Both the position numbers and the translations under genes were made by a program. A DNA stretch of 64,000 bases, taken from positions 1 to 64,000 of the forward strand of contig CAZDET010000021.1 in NCBI GenBank assembly GCA_964504335.1, read 5' to 3'. Below the pieces are notes generated by a model that made no database searches, was not told the DNA's origin, and saw only the letters and a program-made list of their open reading frames with translations. Source of the stretch: CAZDET01 sp964504335. GTDB taxonomy: Bacteria; Bacteroidota; Bacteroidia; Chitinophagales; Saprospiraceae. This document shows positions 34,866 to 43,930 of the stretch, one piece after another (the stretch's first letter is position 1; each line of letters begins with the position of its first letter).

Positions 34866-35242
34866 AGGAAGGGAATACAGAGAAAATAAAAAACCACACA
34901 AGAATCAGGGTAGCTTTGGACCCTCGAACAGACATGGTTAAGGCCGCCAGCGTGGTTCGGTAATCCCCTTGTCTTCCGATGAAGAATTCCGGCAGGAACC
35001 GGAACTGAGGCCCGCCCTAGACACCCCAAGTCTTGCCTTAATTTAGTTAAAATGTAGAGTCAAAGCATTGCGATCCTTGCGCGGTTACTTCTTGGAGCGA
35101 TTGTTCTTTTTCGCTTAAGGAAAAATATAACAACAATTCGGGGAAATGGATTAAACAGTCCCGAACTCTGTCGCTTATCAATCCATTTTCACATTCTAAC
35201 CTAATTATATTAAACAACTTAGATATGCCAACATGACATATC
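34866..35242. other. 379-bp intergenic region with hairpins and a protein-like minus-strand frame
   Basis: Between the LON gene and the DUF6089-like gene no real gene is certain. On the minus strand, 34895-35045 has one frame reading protein-like with segments LPEFFIGRQGDYRTTLAAL and MSVRGSKATLIL, but its end runs into antisense of the LON gene. A 6-bp hairpin TTCCGG/CCGGAA (34987-35004) and AGAC/GTCT (35019-35033) are present. It may be a structured RNA or a gene relic. The remainder, to 35242, is AT-rich and shows nothing I can name. Confidence 0.4.
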
Positions 35243-36079
35243 TTAGAATTTGTAACAGGGAATATTCGCTCCACTGCGCCCCATTCCGTCGCTCAACTGA
35301 TAATAGATTGTTACTCCTCCGATGTAATAGTAATCCCTGGCCGGATTGCCTCGCCGGAACTGTACATTTTCTCCCGGACGGGGATCAGGATTGCTAATCC
35401 GGGCGATTTCCTCTCCCTTGAGCCGCCGTAAATCTTCGTATACGAGCTTAGTACTGCCGATATCGTCGAGGTAATCAGTGAATACGAGATACCCTACGAA
35501 TTCTGCTCCGATGCTGATGCGACCAGGAAGATTGAGGCGAACGCCCGCTCCTAGCGGTACCGACACCTGAGTGCGGTTGTAGAGTCCCGGCTGACCGGAT
35601 GCCCCCTGGCCCTCTGTGCCCAATGGCTGTACCTCAATAAAGCGGTTATCCAGGAAGAATTTGGGATTGAAGTGATACACCGCCAATCCACTGGTTGCGT
35701 AAGGCTGAATGACCGCTTTTTTGAACCAATATAGTCGAAAGGGAGTCACCTCCAACTTCAACGAGACTTCCGCCAGATCGGTCCGCCACTTCATCGGCGG
35801 ATCGTAGGGAGTAGTCGTATTGCGCCCGGAAGAAGCAGAAAGCCGCGTATAGGTAAACTGGAGCCGGGTGGCTAGTGTTCGGTTGAGCTCGTAGCGGCCA
35901 AATACGCCGACCGCCGGATTGAGGTCCTGGAAATAATCCTCCCATTTGACGGAAGAAAGGTCACCGTTATACACGGACAAGCCGCCAAGGAATCCGGCTT
36001 CCAACACCTGACTGCGCCCGGTGATGAAATTACAGACGCACAGCAGACCAATAAGTAGAATTTTTGATTGGGGTTTCAT
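35243..36079 (-). CDS. outer-membrane protein, DUF6089-like
   Basis: A 278-residue beta-barrel-like protein. Signal peptide MKPQSKILLIGLLCVCNFITGRSQ. The mature part starts LEAGFLGGLSVYNGDLS, typical of Bacteroidota DUF6089/PorT-like barrels, and includes ATRLQFTYTRLSAS and YATSGLAVYHFNPK strands. It ends with IPCYKF. The Met at 36079 is chosen because it directly precedes the signal peptide; Met at 36094 and 36181 are less likely. Function not known; such barrels are structural or gliding-related in relatives. Confidence 0.72.
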   Translation of the reverse strand: MKPQSKILLIGLLCVCNFITGRSQVLEAGFLGGLSVYNGDLSSVKWEDYFQDLNPAVGVFGRYELNRTLATRLQFTYTRLSASSGRNTTTPYDPPMKWRTDLAEVSLKLEVTPFRLYWFKKAVIQPYATSGLAVYHFNPKFFLDNRFIEVQPLGTEGQGASGQPGLYNRTQVSVPLGAGVRLNLPGRISIGAEFVGYLVFTDYLDDIGSTKLVYEDLRRLKGEEIARISNPDPRPGENVQFRRGNPARDYYYIGGVTIYYQLSDGMGRSGANIPCYKF

Positions 36080-36390
36080 TTTCGCCAAATACATACTGTC
36101 AGTTTTATAACAATAGCCATGCCAGCCCAACACGGGGGGACGGTCGAGAAGGGCACCCACGTGGTGCCACTTTAATAGCAAGTTTTGGGATTGAGAGCAG
36201 TTTCTAGGCGAAACGTCAAGCCGTTACGACATCAAGAATGTACAATTATCGTACTGTGGAGTAAACTGGATGTGTCGGCACTACCCGATAGTACGCAAGT
36301 GCACATCCTTAAGTTTCACAAAAAAATCCAATAATTCAACTGCTAATGTAGGAGTGCAGGTTCGAAAACGGCTCGTTTTGGATGAATGGG
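36080..36390. other. 311-bp intergenic region with a bulged hairpin
   Basis: AAACT-GGATGTG (36263-36274) pairs with CACATCC-TTA-AGTTT (36302-36316), a 12-bp stem with a 3-base bulge; TCGG/CCGA (36275-36288) forms an inner arm. A second hairpin, GGCACC/GGTGCC (36152-36168), lies nearer the DUF6089-like gene. No T-run follows either hairpin in the expected place, so they may be part of that gene's leader rather than terminators. Confidence 0.4.
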
Positions 36391-37470
36391 TTAGGATTTG
36401 GGCTTTATTCCCAAATTCAGTGAAATGACGTGAGAAAACGTATTGCGATCATCGCCCAGGTCGGTGTAGGCGTAATCTACCAACAAATTCCCCAAGCGAA
36501 GCCCCAGTCCAATACTGGGCCGCACCGTCAGCATCTCACTGCCGCCGAAATCGGTCTCTTGTTGGAATTGATTGATGCCACCGCGCAGAAATAGGAAGTC
36601 CTGATAGCGGGCTTCCAGACCGAAAGCGGCATCCAGGCTAAAAGGATCGCTGCCCAACAGCGTATTGCGCTCTCCGTCGGTGGTCAGGATGAGGTTTAGC
36701 TCTGGCTGAAGCTGTACCTTTTCACTCACTACAAAGCGGTAAGCCGCACCGATCAAAGCTTGCGGGTTGGTAATCTCTACGCTGTTAATCGGAACCGAGT
36801 TATTCGAAAACGCCAGTTGTTCGCGTTCTTCCTCGGTGAAGTTAAATGTCCAGGCGTTAAAGGTCGTGGTGATGTCTCTAGCGACCAGGCCAAACGACCA
36901 GTTGCCGCGATCGAGCTGGGCACCCAGATCCAGCCCAAACCCCCAGCTATTGGCAAACGATCCGATCTGCCGGTAGATTACCTTCACATTGCCACCGATG
37001 CGCAGCGGTCCCTTCGGCCGTTGGATAGAACGGGCATAGCTCCCGATAAAGGCATAATCCGCCGCCGAAAACTCGACAATGTTATCGAAATTGATGCTTC
37101 CGTCACTTTCGTACAAGGAAAGGGTATTGGGTATCTCATCAATGCCGAAGCGAATTAAACTAAAGCCCAGCCGTTGATTGTTGGTAGCCAACGGCAATGA
37201 AAAACCCAGATAATCGAAGTTGCCTACACCTCCAAACCATTCGGAATGCATGGCCCCGATCTGTAGCCCCTGATCGGGTGGTAGGGCCGCCAGGCCAGCC
37301 GGATTCCACACCCCGGCATAAACGTCGTTTACGCCGGCAACTACCGCGTTTCCGAGTGCCTGAGCACGCGCTCCGACTCCGATACTTAGAAACTCGTTGC
37401 TGTATTTTTGGGCAGAGATCGATCCCGCAGAAAGCAGGAATACAACCGATAAGAGTAGAGAGTATCGCAT
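36391..37470 (-). CDS. PorV/PorQ-family outer-membrane protein
   Basis: A 359-residue outer-membrane barrel. Signal peptide MRYSLLLSVVFLLSAGSISAQ, then the family start SNEFLSIGVGARAQALGNA and VWNPAGLAALP. FadL-like strands fill the rest, and the C-terminus ends ISLNLGIKPKS. PorV and PorQ are parts of the type IX secretion system of Bacteroidota (PorV carries cargo to the attachment complex); many paralogues are only loosely related, so I do not assign PorV itself. It lies 75 bases after the ion-channel gene on the same strand. Confidence 0.82.
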   Translation of the reverse strand: MRYSLLLSVVFLLSAGSISAQKYSNEFLSIGVGARAQALGNAVVAGVNDVYAGVWNPAGLAALPPDQGLQIGAMHSEWFGGVGNFDYLGFSLPLATNNQRLGFSLIRFGIDEIPNTLSLYESDGSINFDNIVEFSAADYAFIGSYARSIQRPKGPLRIGGNVKVIYRQIGSFANSWGFGLDLGAQLDRGNWSFGLVARDITTTFNAWTFNFTEEEREQLAFSNNSVPINSVEITNPQALIGAAYRFVVSEKVQLQPELNLILTTDGERNTLLGSDPFSLDAAFGLEARYQDFLFLRGGINQFQQETDFGGSEMLTVRPSIGLGLRLGNLLVDYAYTDLGDDRNTFSHVISLNLGIKPKS

Positions 37471-37545
37471 AAAATCCGAGAGGTACATAAGCTATTCGCT
37501 CCTTGTAACGAGCAGTGATCGACTTTGGTACGCCGGGAATCGCCT

Positions 37546-38364
37546 TTAGGTATCCTCTGTCGGCTGCCCTTGCTTTTCCAACTGGACACCCACTTCTTGC
37601 AAGAGGTGCTTCAATTCTGCTACCTCAGCCTTTAGATCGTCGATCTTGGACTCCACTGCCTGGTTATTGTCCATCGTCATTTCGTCGACAAATACGGCGT
37701 TTGCCAGCGACATGCCGAAAATCCCTCCGATCAACACAACGGCAATGAAGTACAGGCGAATCAACCCAATCAGTACCGGATGCTCGACGGATTTAGTAAT
37801 TCGGGCCGGAATTTCATACCACCCCTCCAGGGTAAACAACGTAAAGATGGAATAGGCAGCCGATAAGGGATCGCCAAAATGATCGGGATCGAGTTCCGCG
37901 AAAAAATGGCACGTGAAAATGGCAATCATCAGGTTGAGAAACACCAGCGCAGCCAGCACAAACACGGAAGCTCGCAGGGCCCGCGCCAACCCCCCCAGTA
38001 CCTGATTGAGGTGCGGAACGAAACGAATGAAGCGCACAATGCGCACCAGCCGGAAAAGACGCAGGATGATGAGCAGACTCGTATTGGGAATGTCAATGTA
38101 GTGCACCAATAAAGCGGGTAGACTCCCCAACACGATCACAAAGTCAAATCGGTTCCAAAAAGCCTGAAAATAAGCGCGCGGCTTGTATACATAAAGCTTG
38201 ACAATGGCTTCGATCAGAAAAAGCAGGATAAACAGCTGATCGAACACCTCCAGCCAGGGATGGGATTGTTTGAACTGAGGAAAATACAGCGCGAAAATGA
38301 TGACCGCATTCACTACGATAGCCGTCAACATCGCGCGTTCCGAGAGGAAAAACCGTTTCAGCAT
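37546..38364 (-). CDS. bacterial voltage-gated cation channel (NaChBac-like)
   Basis: A 272-residue six-transmembrane channel subunit. S4 is LRLFRLVRIVRFIRF (about 101-115), with arginines every third residue; the pore loop is SIFTLFTLEGWYEIP (about 172-186), so the filter reads TLEGW, against TLESW in NaChBac. A C-terminal coiled coil (about 230-262: VESKIDDLKAEVAELKHLL) matches the tetramer-forming tail of bacterial Nav channels. Ion selectivity should be cationic; a change of Ser to Gly may alter it. Start MLKRFFLSER at 38364 rather than the longer Met at 38397. Confidence 0.85.
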   Translation of the reverse strand: MLKRFFLSERAMLTAIVVNAVIIFALYFPQFKQSHPWLEVFDQLFILLFLIEAIVKLYVYKPRAYFQAFWNRFDFVIVLGSLPALLVHYIDIPNTSLLIILRLFRLVRIVRFIRFVPHLNQVLGGLARALRASVFVLAALVFLNLMIAIFTCHFFAELDPDHFGDPLSAAYSIFTLFTLEGWYEIPARITKSVEHPVLIGLIRLYFIAVVLIGGIFGMSLANAVFVDEMTMDNNQAVESKIDDLKAEVAELKHLLQEVGVQLEKQGQPTEDT

Positions 38365-38420
38365 ACCACAATCGTTCCCTGCTTTGGAATGGGCCAAAAG
38401 TACAGCTTTTTACCGACCCC

Positions 38421-40127
38421 CTACCGCGCTTCCGCAGGAATCCCCCGTTTAACCCGCGCTTTTTCTTTAAAGACTTTTTCGAGGTGATACGTAGACAATC
38501 GATTGTGGTAGTAGTACAGCAACACGAAACTGTCGGATACAATCTGTCCCTTCCGATCGATCTTGAGGGGTTTGCTTAGATGGTAGTTGCCCATCGTGGC
38601 TATTCCGTGATCGAGTAGCGCGTCCAAATCATACCGAATCGTGCTGCTGAGTCGGATGCGCTGAGTCCGCTCCATCTCAAACAGCTCCTCACGCAATAAT
38701 TCGATGCGCCTCGATAAGTCGGCGCGTTCGAATACATAATCATCAGTGGGCAGGCGCAGAATGCCGTACAGGTCCAGATGCGCATTTTGATCGATCAATT
38801 GGCCAAAGGCGGCAAACGAAACCAGGTGACTGCTCAACACAATGTTGTCGCGGTGGAAGCGCTCTACAATCTTCTCGGCCAGCAACTTGGTGTACTCCAT
38901 TTCGCGTTGTAAATCCCGGCTAACCCCTCTCTTTCCGTAAAAGTATTCCTCCACATCGATTCGCCGGCCGTGCCGGTCGTAACTTTGCCCTTCCGCGTCA
39001 ACCTGATTGCCAATTACATCCATTGGCTGGCCGAAGGAAATCGTGATTTTATTGCTTTTTGAAAAAATGCCCCAGGAAAATTTGAGAATCGAACGCAGGC
39101 TTTGAAAGCTGTCTTTGGTCTTCAGGTACCGCTCCCGGCCCATTTTTTTGAGGTGTTGCTCAATCAGGTATTGTGCCTCCAGCACCACCGGATAGCTCAA
39201 AACCACCGGAACGACAAAAATCTTATCCGGCTTCCCCTTTTTGAGTAACGCTCGCTGAGCTTCCACCACGGTGCCCAGCAATCCCATTTTCAGTTTCGTC
39301 TCCAAGGCCCCCGATCGCGACCGTGTACCACCCGGAAAAAATAAATTGTGCACCCCACGCTGAATGCTCAGGTTGCTCATCGCCTTGAGCGTTTCGAGGT
39401 AGATGCCGTTCTTTTTCCGGCGATCCACCCGGTATGCTCCCAACCGATTCATAAAGTAGGCCGTATAGCCTGTGTTGTATAAGTTCAGGCCCGCTCCGTA
39501 GCTAAAGGCCGGTATCCCGGCAAAGGTATCAATGGCGTATCCTATCAGGATGGAGTCGAGATTGGAAAAATGAGTGGGCACGATAATTACGGTTCCCCGC
39601 TGAATGAGGCTGCGCACCTCTTCGATACATCCGCGGACGAGTAACTTATCCCGCAGTCGGTATTTGCTTCCCCAAAAAGAGCCCATCGCTGTGTTGAGCA
39701 ATCGACTGAAAAAAAACGTCAGAAAACGGCGGGCAAACAGGAAGGTCTTAATGCGAAACGTTCCGACGATCTCTTCCGCATACCGCCGTACAATTTGTTG
39801 TAATATGGCCAAATTGTTGGCTTCTATCTCTTTGCGAGGCTGTTCGAGGCCATTGGGATGCGTCAGCCGCTTACCCAAATGTTTAAAGAATTCCCGCTCA
39901 TTGGGTGGGTCCACTTTCCAGGGTTCCTCCTTGATGCGAATCTGTTCGAGGTAAATTGTTTTAGCCAGCAAATCCGACACCGAGTCGCCGTGCTGCTCCT
40001 TCAGGCGATTGACCGTGAATTGAAGGACCTCTTCGATAAAGGTAGTTCGATCTTCACTCAGGTGGTAAATGGGCCACGACTCAATCCGGGGCTGAACGTG
40101 ATCATAGAGTTTTCCTTTGCCTTCCAT
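38421..40127 (-). CDS. PlsB-like glycerol-3-phosphate/lysophosphatidate acyltransferase
   Basis: A 568-residue acyltransferase. The catalytic H(X4)D is THFSNLDSILIGY (about 190-205) and the phosphate-binding motif is FPGGTRSRSGAL (about 263-274; FPEGTRSRS in relatives). This is the large PlsB-like form, with extended N- and C-terminal regions (LSSTIRYDLDALLDHG at about 510). It would make lysophosphatidate or phosphatidate for membrane lipids. Peripheral membrane location is likely; no long hydrophobic segment is seen. Specificity not determined. Confidence 0.82.
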   Translation of the reverse strand: MEGKGKLYDHVQPRIESWPIYHLSEDRTTFIEEVLQFTVNRLKEQHGDSVSDLLAKTIYLEQIRIKEEPWKVDPPNEREFFKHLGKRLTHPNGLEQPRKEIEANNLAILQQIVRRYAEEIVGTFRIKTFLFARRFLTFFFSRLLNTAMGSFWGSKYRLRDKLLVRGCIEEVRSLIQRGTVIIVPTHFSNLDSILIGYAIDTFAGIPAFSYGAGLNLYNTGYTAYFMNRLGAYRVDRRKKNGIYLETLKAMSNLSIQRGVHNLFFPGGTRSRSGALETKLKMGLLGTVVEAQRALLKKGKPDKIFVVPVVLSYPVVLEAQYLIEQHLKKMGRERYLKTKDSFQSLRSILKFSWGIFSKSNKITISFGQPMDVIGNQVDAEGQSYDRHGRRIDVEEYFYGKRGVSRDLQREMEYTKLLAEKIVERFHRDNIVLSSHLVSFAAFGQLIDQNAHLDLYGILRLPTDDYVFERADLSRRIELLREELFEMERTQRIRLSSTIRYDLDALLDHGIATMGNYHLSKPLKIDRKGQIVSDSFVLLYYYHNRLSTYHLEKVFKEKARVKRGIPAEAR

Positions 40128-40219
40128 AAAACTAAGGTATGTCGTGACTTACTAGCAGATAGGTCGACTTCCACCTGAAAATATTACATCCTACACCGCC
40201 CAATGTACGAAAGCAACCG

Positions 40220-40822
40220 TTAAAAGCCGATTTGCTCCAGGGTGTTTCCGATGAAGCCCAGCAGCTCTTCCCGACCGGTCCGGCGCACGGAAGACGTTAG
40301 AAAGTGAGGTGGTAATGCCGACCACTGCTCCGACATTTTTTCCAGGTAGGCCTGTACATTGGCGGTAGTCTGATCCTCCTTCTGGCGGTCGGTTTTGGTG
40401 AAGACCAGTACGAAAGGCACCTGTTTTTCTCCGAGCCAATTGCAAAATTCCAAATCGATGCGCTGCGGTGAAACGTGGCTGTCGATGAGCACGAAGGCAC
40501 TGGCGAGGGTCGGCCGCGCCTTCAAGTAGTGCTCGATCATTTGCTGCCACTTCCGGCGCTCCTTCTTGCTCACCTTGGCATATCCGTAACCGGGCAGATC
40601 GACGAGGTACCAGCGCTCATCGATGAGGTAATAATTCAGGTGCTGCGTTTTTCCCGGCGTATTCGAAATGCGCGCCAACTCCCGGCGGTCCGTCAATAGA
40701 TTAACCAAACTGGATTTCCCGACATTCGAGCGGCCGATAAAGGCAAACTCGGGCCGCCCATCTTCCGGAGCCTGCTGCATCTGCGGATAACTTCCGATGA
40801 ATTCGGCTCGTGATACCTCCAT
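40220..40822 (-). CDS. engB: ribosome biogenesis GTPase EngB (YsxC/YihA)
   Basis: A 200-residue small GTPase needed for assembly of the 50S ribosome. G1 GRSNVGKSSLVN (about 30-41), G2 NTPGKTQ, G3 DLPGYGYA, G4 TKTDR, G5 SSV are all present in order. Length is normal. The start is the Met of MEVSRAEF at 40822 rather than the Met at 40861. Divergent from the barrel gene at 40871, 48 bases away. Confidence 0.95.
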   Translation of the reverse strand: MEVSRAEFIGSYPQMQQAPEDGRPEFAFIGRSNVGKSSLVNLLTDRRELARISNTPGKTQHLNYYLIDERWYLVDLPGYGYAKVSKKERRKWQQMIEHYLKARPTLASAFVLIDSHVSPQRIDLEFCNWLGEKQVPFVLVFTKTDRQKEDQTTANVQAYLEKMSEQWSALPPHFLTSSVRRTGREELLGFIGNTLEQIGF

Positions 40823-40825
40823 AAT

Positions 40826-40833
40826 TATCTTTG
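40826..40833 (+). promoter_or_regulatory. -7 element for the barrel gene at 40871
   Basis: TATCTTTG matches TANNTTTG in all fixed positions; the -33 region lies in the engB coding sequence, where TTG is replaced by TCG. Transcription would begin about 30 bases upstream of the start codon. Confidence 0.45.
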
Positions 40834-40870
40834 CCTTTATAAACACCAGACCAACAAACACAAATAAAAC

Positions 40871-41518
40871 ATGAGGTACTTCCTACTTTGTTTAATCCTG
40901 CTCGGAGGAACGGTCGCGGCCAGTGGCCAGATCCAGCTTGGCCTGCGGGCCGGTATTGGTACTATTTTTCTGGAGGATGAGTCCCTTTCGCTGTCCGGAG
41001 AAGGAGCTGATCCGCTGCTGTTAACCCTGCAGGAAGCCGATTATTCGGTGCACGCCGGAGTGGTGCTTCGCGTATTCCTCGGCGATCATTGGATGCTCCA
41101 GCCCGAGGCCATCCTTAACAGCAGCCGCGCCGACTATCAGTTGGAGGATCTTACCCAGGTTAGTAATCTGATATTCGAAGAGCGCTACCAGTACCTGGAC
41201 GTTCCCTTTCTGATTACTTACAAAACCAGCGGTCGACGCACCTATTTCCGCCTGATGGCCGGCCCCATCGCCAACTTCTTCCTCGACAGCAATGAAGCAT
41301 TAACCGAAGCTGCAGGCTTCGAGGAAGAATTCGACAGCTTCACCCTCGGCTGGACGGGCGGCGTAGGCCTGGATTTCTGGAAGCTAATGCTGGACCTTCG
41401 CTACGAAGGCACCCTCGAGCGCTTCGGCGATCACCTGCGTTTTGGCGGGCAGCAGATCGAATTCTCCCAGCGTCCGGCCCGTCTGAGTTTGAGCTTAGGA
41501 TACAAATTTGGAAGGTAA
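40871..41518 (+). CDS. PorT-like outer-membrane beta-barrel protein
   Basis: A 215-residue protein with a signal peptide (MRYFLLCLILLGGTVAASGQ) and the outer_membrane_beta-barrel pattern: IQLGLRAGIGTIF, GVVLRVFLGDHWMLQPEAIL, FLITYKTSGRRTYFRLMAGP, ending LSLSLGYKFGR. This PorT-type fold is common in Bacteroidota, where it has diverse unproven roles. A good -7 element lies just upstream. Confidence 0.8.
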   Translation: MRYFLLCLILLGGTVAASGQIQLGLRAGIGTIFLEDESLSLSGEGADPLLLTLQEADYSVHAGVVLRVFLGDHWMLQPEAILNSSRADYQLEDLTQVSNLIFEERYQYLDVPFLITYKTSGRRTYFRLMAGPIANFFLDSNEALTEAAGFEEEFDSFTLGWTGGVGLDFWKLMLDLRYEGTLERFGDHLRFGGQQIEFSQRPARLSLSLGYKFGR

Positions 41519-41612
41519 GGATCTCCTAAACTTATCTTAAAAGGATACAACCTTCTCCTCCCTGCTCGTACTCTTTACGACAAATGCTCTTTCGCGCGGA
41601 AAAGCTACTTAC

Positions 41613-42143
41613 ATGACTACGACTATCCGGATGACGGAGTCCGAATTAATCGATGCCTGCCTCGCGCAGAATCGACTGGCCCAAAAAGAATTATACGATC
41701 GGTACTGCCGGGCAATGTATACGCTTGCGTATCGCATTACCTCCGATTTTGATCAGGCGAACGACGTCCTGCAGGAGGCCTTTTTAAAGGTCTTCCAACG
41801 GTTGCACACCTTTCGCCGCCAAAGTACCCTGGGTGCCTGGATCAAGGTGATCGTGGTGCGAACGGCTATTGGAAAAGCCAAACGCAACGTGCGCCTCGAA
41901 CCGCTACCCCCCAATTTTGCCGAGCAATCAGTCGATTGGGGCCACCGACTGGACATCGATTACCTCGAACGCGCCATTCAGCGCTTACCTGAAGGCTATC
42001 GAACGGTATTTGTACTGATCGAGGTAGAAGGCTACAGCCACAAGGAAGTAGCCGAGATGCTGAATATCTCGGTCGGAACTTCCAAGAGCCAGCTTTTTTA
42101 TGCCAAAAAACGGCTCCGGGAATATTTAAGCAATGAAGTGTAG
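41613..42143 (+). CDS. ECF-type RNA polymerase sigma factor
   Basis: A 176-residue sigma factor of the extracytoplasmic-function type. Region 2 covers QKELYDRYCRAMYTLAYR and FDQANDVLQEAFLKVFQRL (about 23-64). Region 4 is LPEGYRTVFVLIEVEGYSHK followed by EVAEMLNISVGTSKSQLFYA (about 125-165), a helix-turn-helix. The next gene starts 2 bases later and has a single membrane segment, as expected of an anti-sigma factor. An internal Met at residue 7 is an alternative start. Confidence 0.9.
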   Translation: MTTTIRMTESELIDACLAQNRLAQKELYDRYCRAMYTLAYRITSDFDQANDVLQEAFLKVFQRLHTFRRQSTLGAWIKVIVVRTAIGKAKRNVRLEPLPPNFAEQSVDWGHRLDIDYLERAIQRLPEGYRTVFVLIEVEGYSHKEVAEMLNISVGTSKSQLFYAKKRLREYLSNEV

Positions 42144-42145
42144 TC

Positions 42146-42739
42146 ATGGAAGAAAAAAATAAATCCACGCTGCGGCAGGCACTAGACCAATTGCCGCAAT
42201 ATCAGCCACCGGATTCTCTGTGGGGCAACATCGAGTCCGACCTCGAGCGACCACAGCCCCTCCCACTCGATCGACTGCCGGGATATACCCCACCACCTCA
42301 GGTGTGGAATCACCTCAACGAAGCCCTCGACCAAAATAACCAACGCCGGTTACGCATTCGACGCCTGCGAATAGTGGGACTGGCTGCCGGCTTTCTGCTA
42401 GCCATCGGCCTGTTTGCCTGGTTCGAAGCCCGCCAGGGCCCAACCATCACCGTTGCCTACAGCCAGGAGCCGGCCTCCGAAGTCGTGCTCACCAAAGATT
42501 GGGATGCCGACGAACAGAGCTTCGACCAAATTACCGTCGATCCCTGGGAACTGGACCGCGGCTCCGAATTTGCCGACCTGCAATTCGAACTCGAAGAACT
42601 CAGCCAGGCCAAGGAAGAAGTCAAAGCCATGCTGGTCGCCTACGGAGGCGATCCGCAGCTCGTCCGACAACTCAGCAATATCGAGCGAGAACGCTCCGCA
42701 GTTTACCGTCAGATAATCGCCAATGATCTAGCAGAATGA
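42146..42739 (+). CDS. single-pass membrane protein, probable anti-sigma partner
   Basis: A 197-residue protein. The cytoplasmic N-terminal 75 residues contain two similar segments (LPQYQPPDSLWGNIESDL and LPGYTPPPQVWNHLNEAL), a duplicated pattern. A membrane segment lies about 76-92 (GLAAGFLLAIGLFAWF). The periplasmic part ends in a coiled-coil-like helix (about 145-190). No zinc-type anti-sigma motif is seen. Its position 2 bases after the sigma gene is the main argument for an anti-sigma role. The next gene overlaps its stop by 4 bases. Confidence 0.62.
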   Translation: MEEKNKSTLRQALDQLPQYQPPDSLWGNIESDLERPQPLPLDRLPGYTPPPQVWNHLNEALDQNNQRRLRIRRLRIVGLAAGFLLAIGLFAWFEARQGPTITVAYSQEPASEVVLTKDWDADEQSFDQITVDPWELDRGSEFADLQFELEELSQAKEEVKAMLVAYGGDPQLVRQLSNIERERSAVYRQIIANDLAE

Positions 42740-43668
42740 TGCAACACGCCTTCTCCAACCGCTTGCTGACCACTACCCTACTATGTGCCTGCTGGCTGTT
42801 TGCACCAGCCCAGGAAATCGTGCAGGTCGTAACGAAAACCGTGGAGGAAACCTACACCTACCGCCCCGGCTACGAGGTAGCCGTCGAAGGGGAAAAAGCC
42901 GAAATCTTTGTCGAAACCTGGGCAAAGAACGAAGTATCCGTCCGACTGGAGCTAACCGCCAAACACCGCTCATTAGAAACGGCAAAAGCCGAATTGGAAA
43001 ACCTGGCCTTCGTCGCCGAGCGCGTCAAAAATAAAATTTACTTGCGCAATTACCGCAAGGATAAATCCAAGACCGCCCAATCGCAACTCATCATTCACTA
43101 CTACATCACACTGCCGGAAGAGTGCCCGGTATATGTAAAGAACCACTTCGGCATCGCCAACATCAGCAACTTGCGCAACCGCCTGCGCGTCATTGGCGAG
43201 TATAGCCAGATTAACATCAACAACGTCGAAGGCCTACTCGATATTCGCACCCGCTTCGGAGACATCCTCGGCGAACACATCGATGGCAACGTAACCATCA
43301 ACGCCCGACGTTCGGATATCACCCTCGAAGACATCGGCGGGTCTTACACCATTAATGCCCAGTACGGTGTGCTCCGCTTGGCTCCAAATATGGATTTAAC
43401 CGGCCTACAGGTCAACGCCGATAAGTCGGAAGTCCACCTCATCCAATCCAAGGGACTTAACTTCGGCTACCTGCTCACCACCTCCCACGGTGACCTCCAG
43501 GTGCCCCCCGACATTCGCACCATCGACCTCGAAAGCACCCCCGAAGTGCGGCGCATCCAAATCCGCCCCACAGAAGAACGCTACGGCAACATCACCGTCA
43601 CCGTAACCTTCGGTGACCTCTACCTCGAACAGGCACAGGAACGCAAGCGGCGGTTGTTGGTGGATTGA
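42736..43668 (+). CDS. secreted beta-helix-like protein (DUF4097/putative adhesin type)
   Basis: A 310-residue exported protein with a signal peptide (about 1-25, LLTTTLLCACWLFAPAQ). The middle has the repeated short-strand pattern (NLRNRLRVIGEYSQININ, GLLDIRTRFGDILGEHIDG, NVTINARRSDITLEDIGGS) of DUF4097-type beta-solenoids. It overlaps the membrane-protein gene and is thus the third gene of a sigma/membrane/surface protein operon. Possibly the periplasmic sensor or the product of the regulon; not settled. Confidence 0.7.
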   Translation: MMQHAFSNRLLTTTLLCACWLFAPAQEIVQVVTKTVEETYTYRPGYEVAVEGEKAEIFVETWAKNEVSVRLELTAKHRSLETAKAELENLAFVAERVKNKIYLRNYRKDKSKTAQSQLIIHYYITLPEECPVYVKNHFGIANISNLRNRLRVIGEYSQININNVEGLLDIRTRFGDILGEHIDGNVTINARRSDITLEDIGGSYTINAQYGVLRLAPNMDLTGLQVNADKSEVHLIQSKGLNFGYLLTTSHGDLQVPPDIRTIDLESTPEVRRIQIRPTEERYGNITVTVTFGDLYLEQAQERKRRLLVD

Positions 43669-43930
43669 GGCTTTTTGTTGGATCCAATGATTTTTTCGCC
43701 GAACAAGGAAACAACTCGATTACACTTGAGGAAACTAGCGATTCTCTATTGAGAAAATTGGAGCATAAGTAAGGGCTATTTGAAAATTGTGCCTGTACAT
43801 GACAATCGCTATAATGCCACAAGTGCACTAGAGGTATTCACAAAAAGTAGTACATTCCGCCTGGAAAAACACCTACGCTCTTATGACACTGGTAAACCCG
43901 TGTTTGAATCAAATCTAACATAACAATCCG
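43669..43930. other. 262-bp AT-rich interval before the GH17-like pair
   Basis: Lower in GC than both sides. A plus-strand frame just after the surface-protein gene could encode a short tail ending ETSDSLLRKLEHK (stop TAA), but it has no start and is likely chance or a relic. No promoter with TANNTTTG is visible. Confidence 0.35.

Noticed and set aside
34726..34935. A 69-residue minus-strand protein beginning MSVRGSKA
   Set aside because: Its latter half is antisense to the LON-domain gene; treated as an intergenic element instead.
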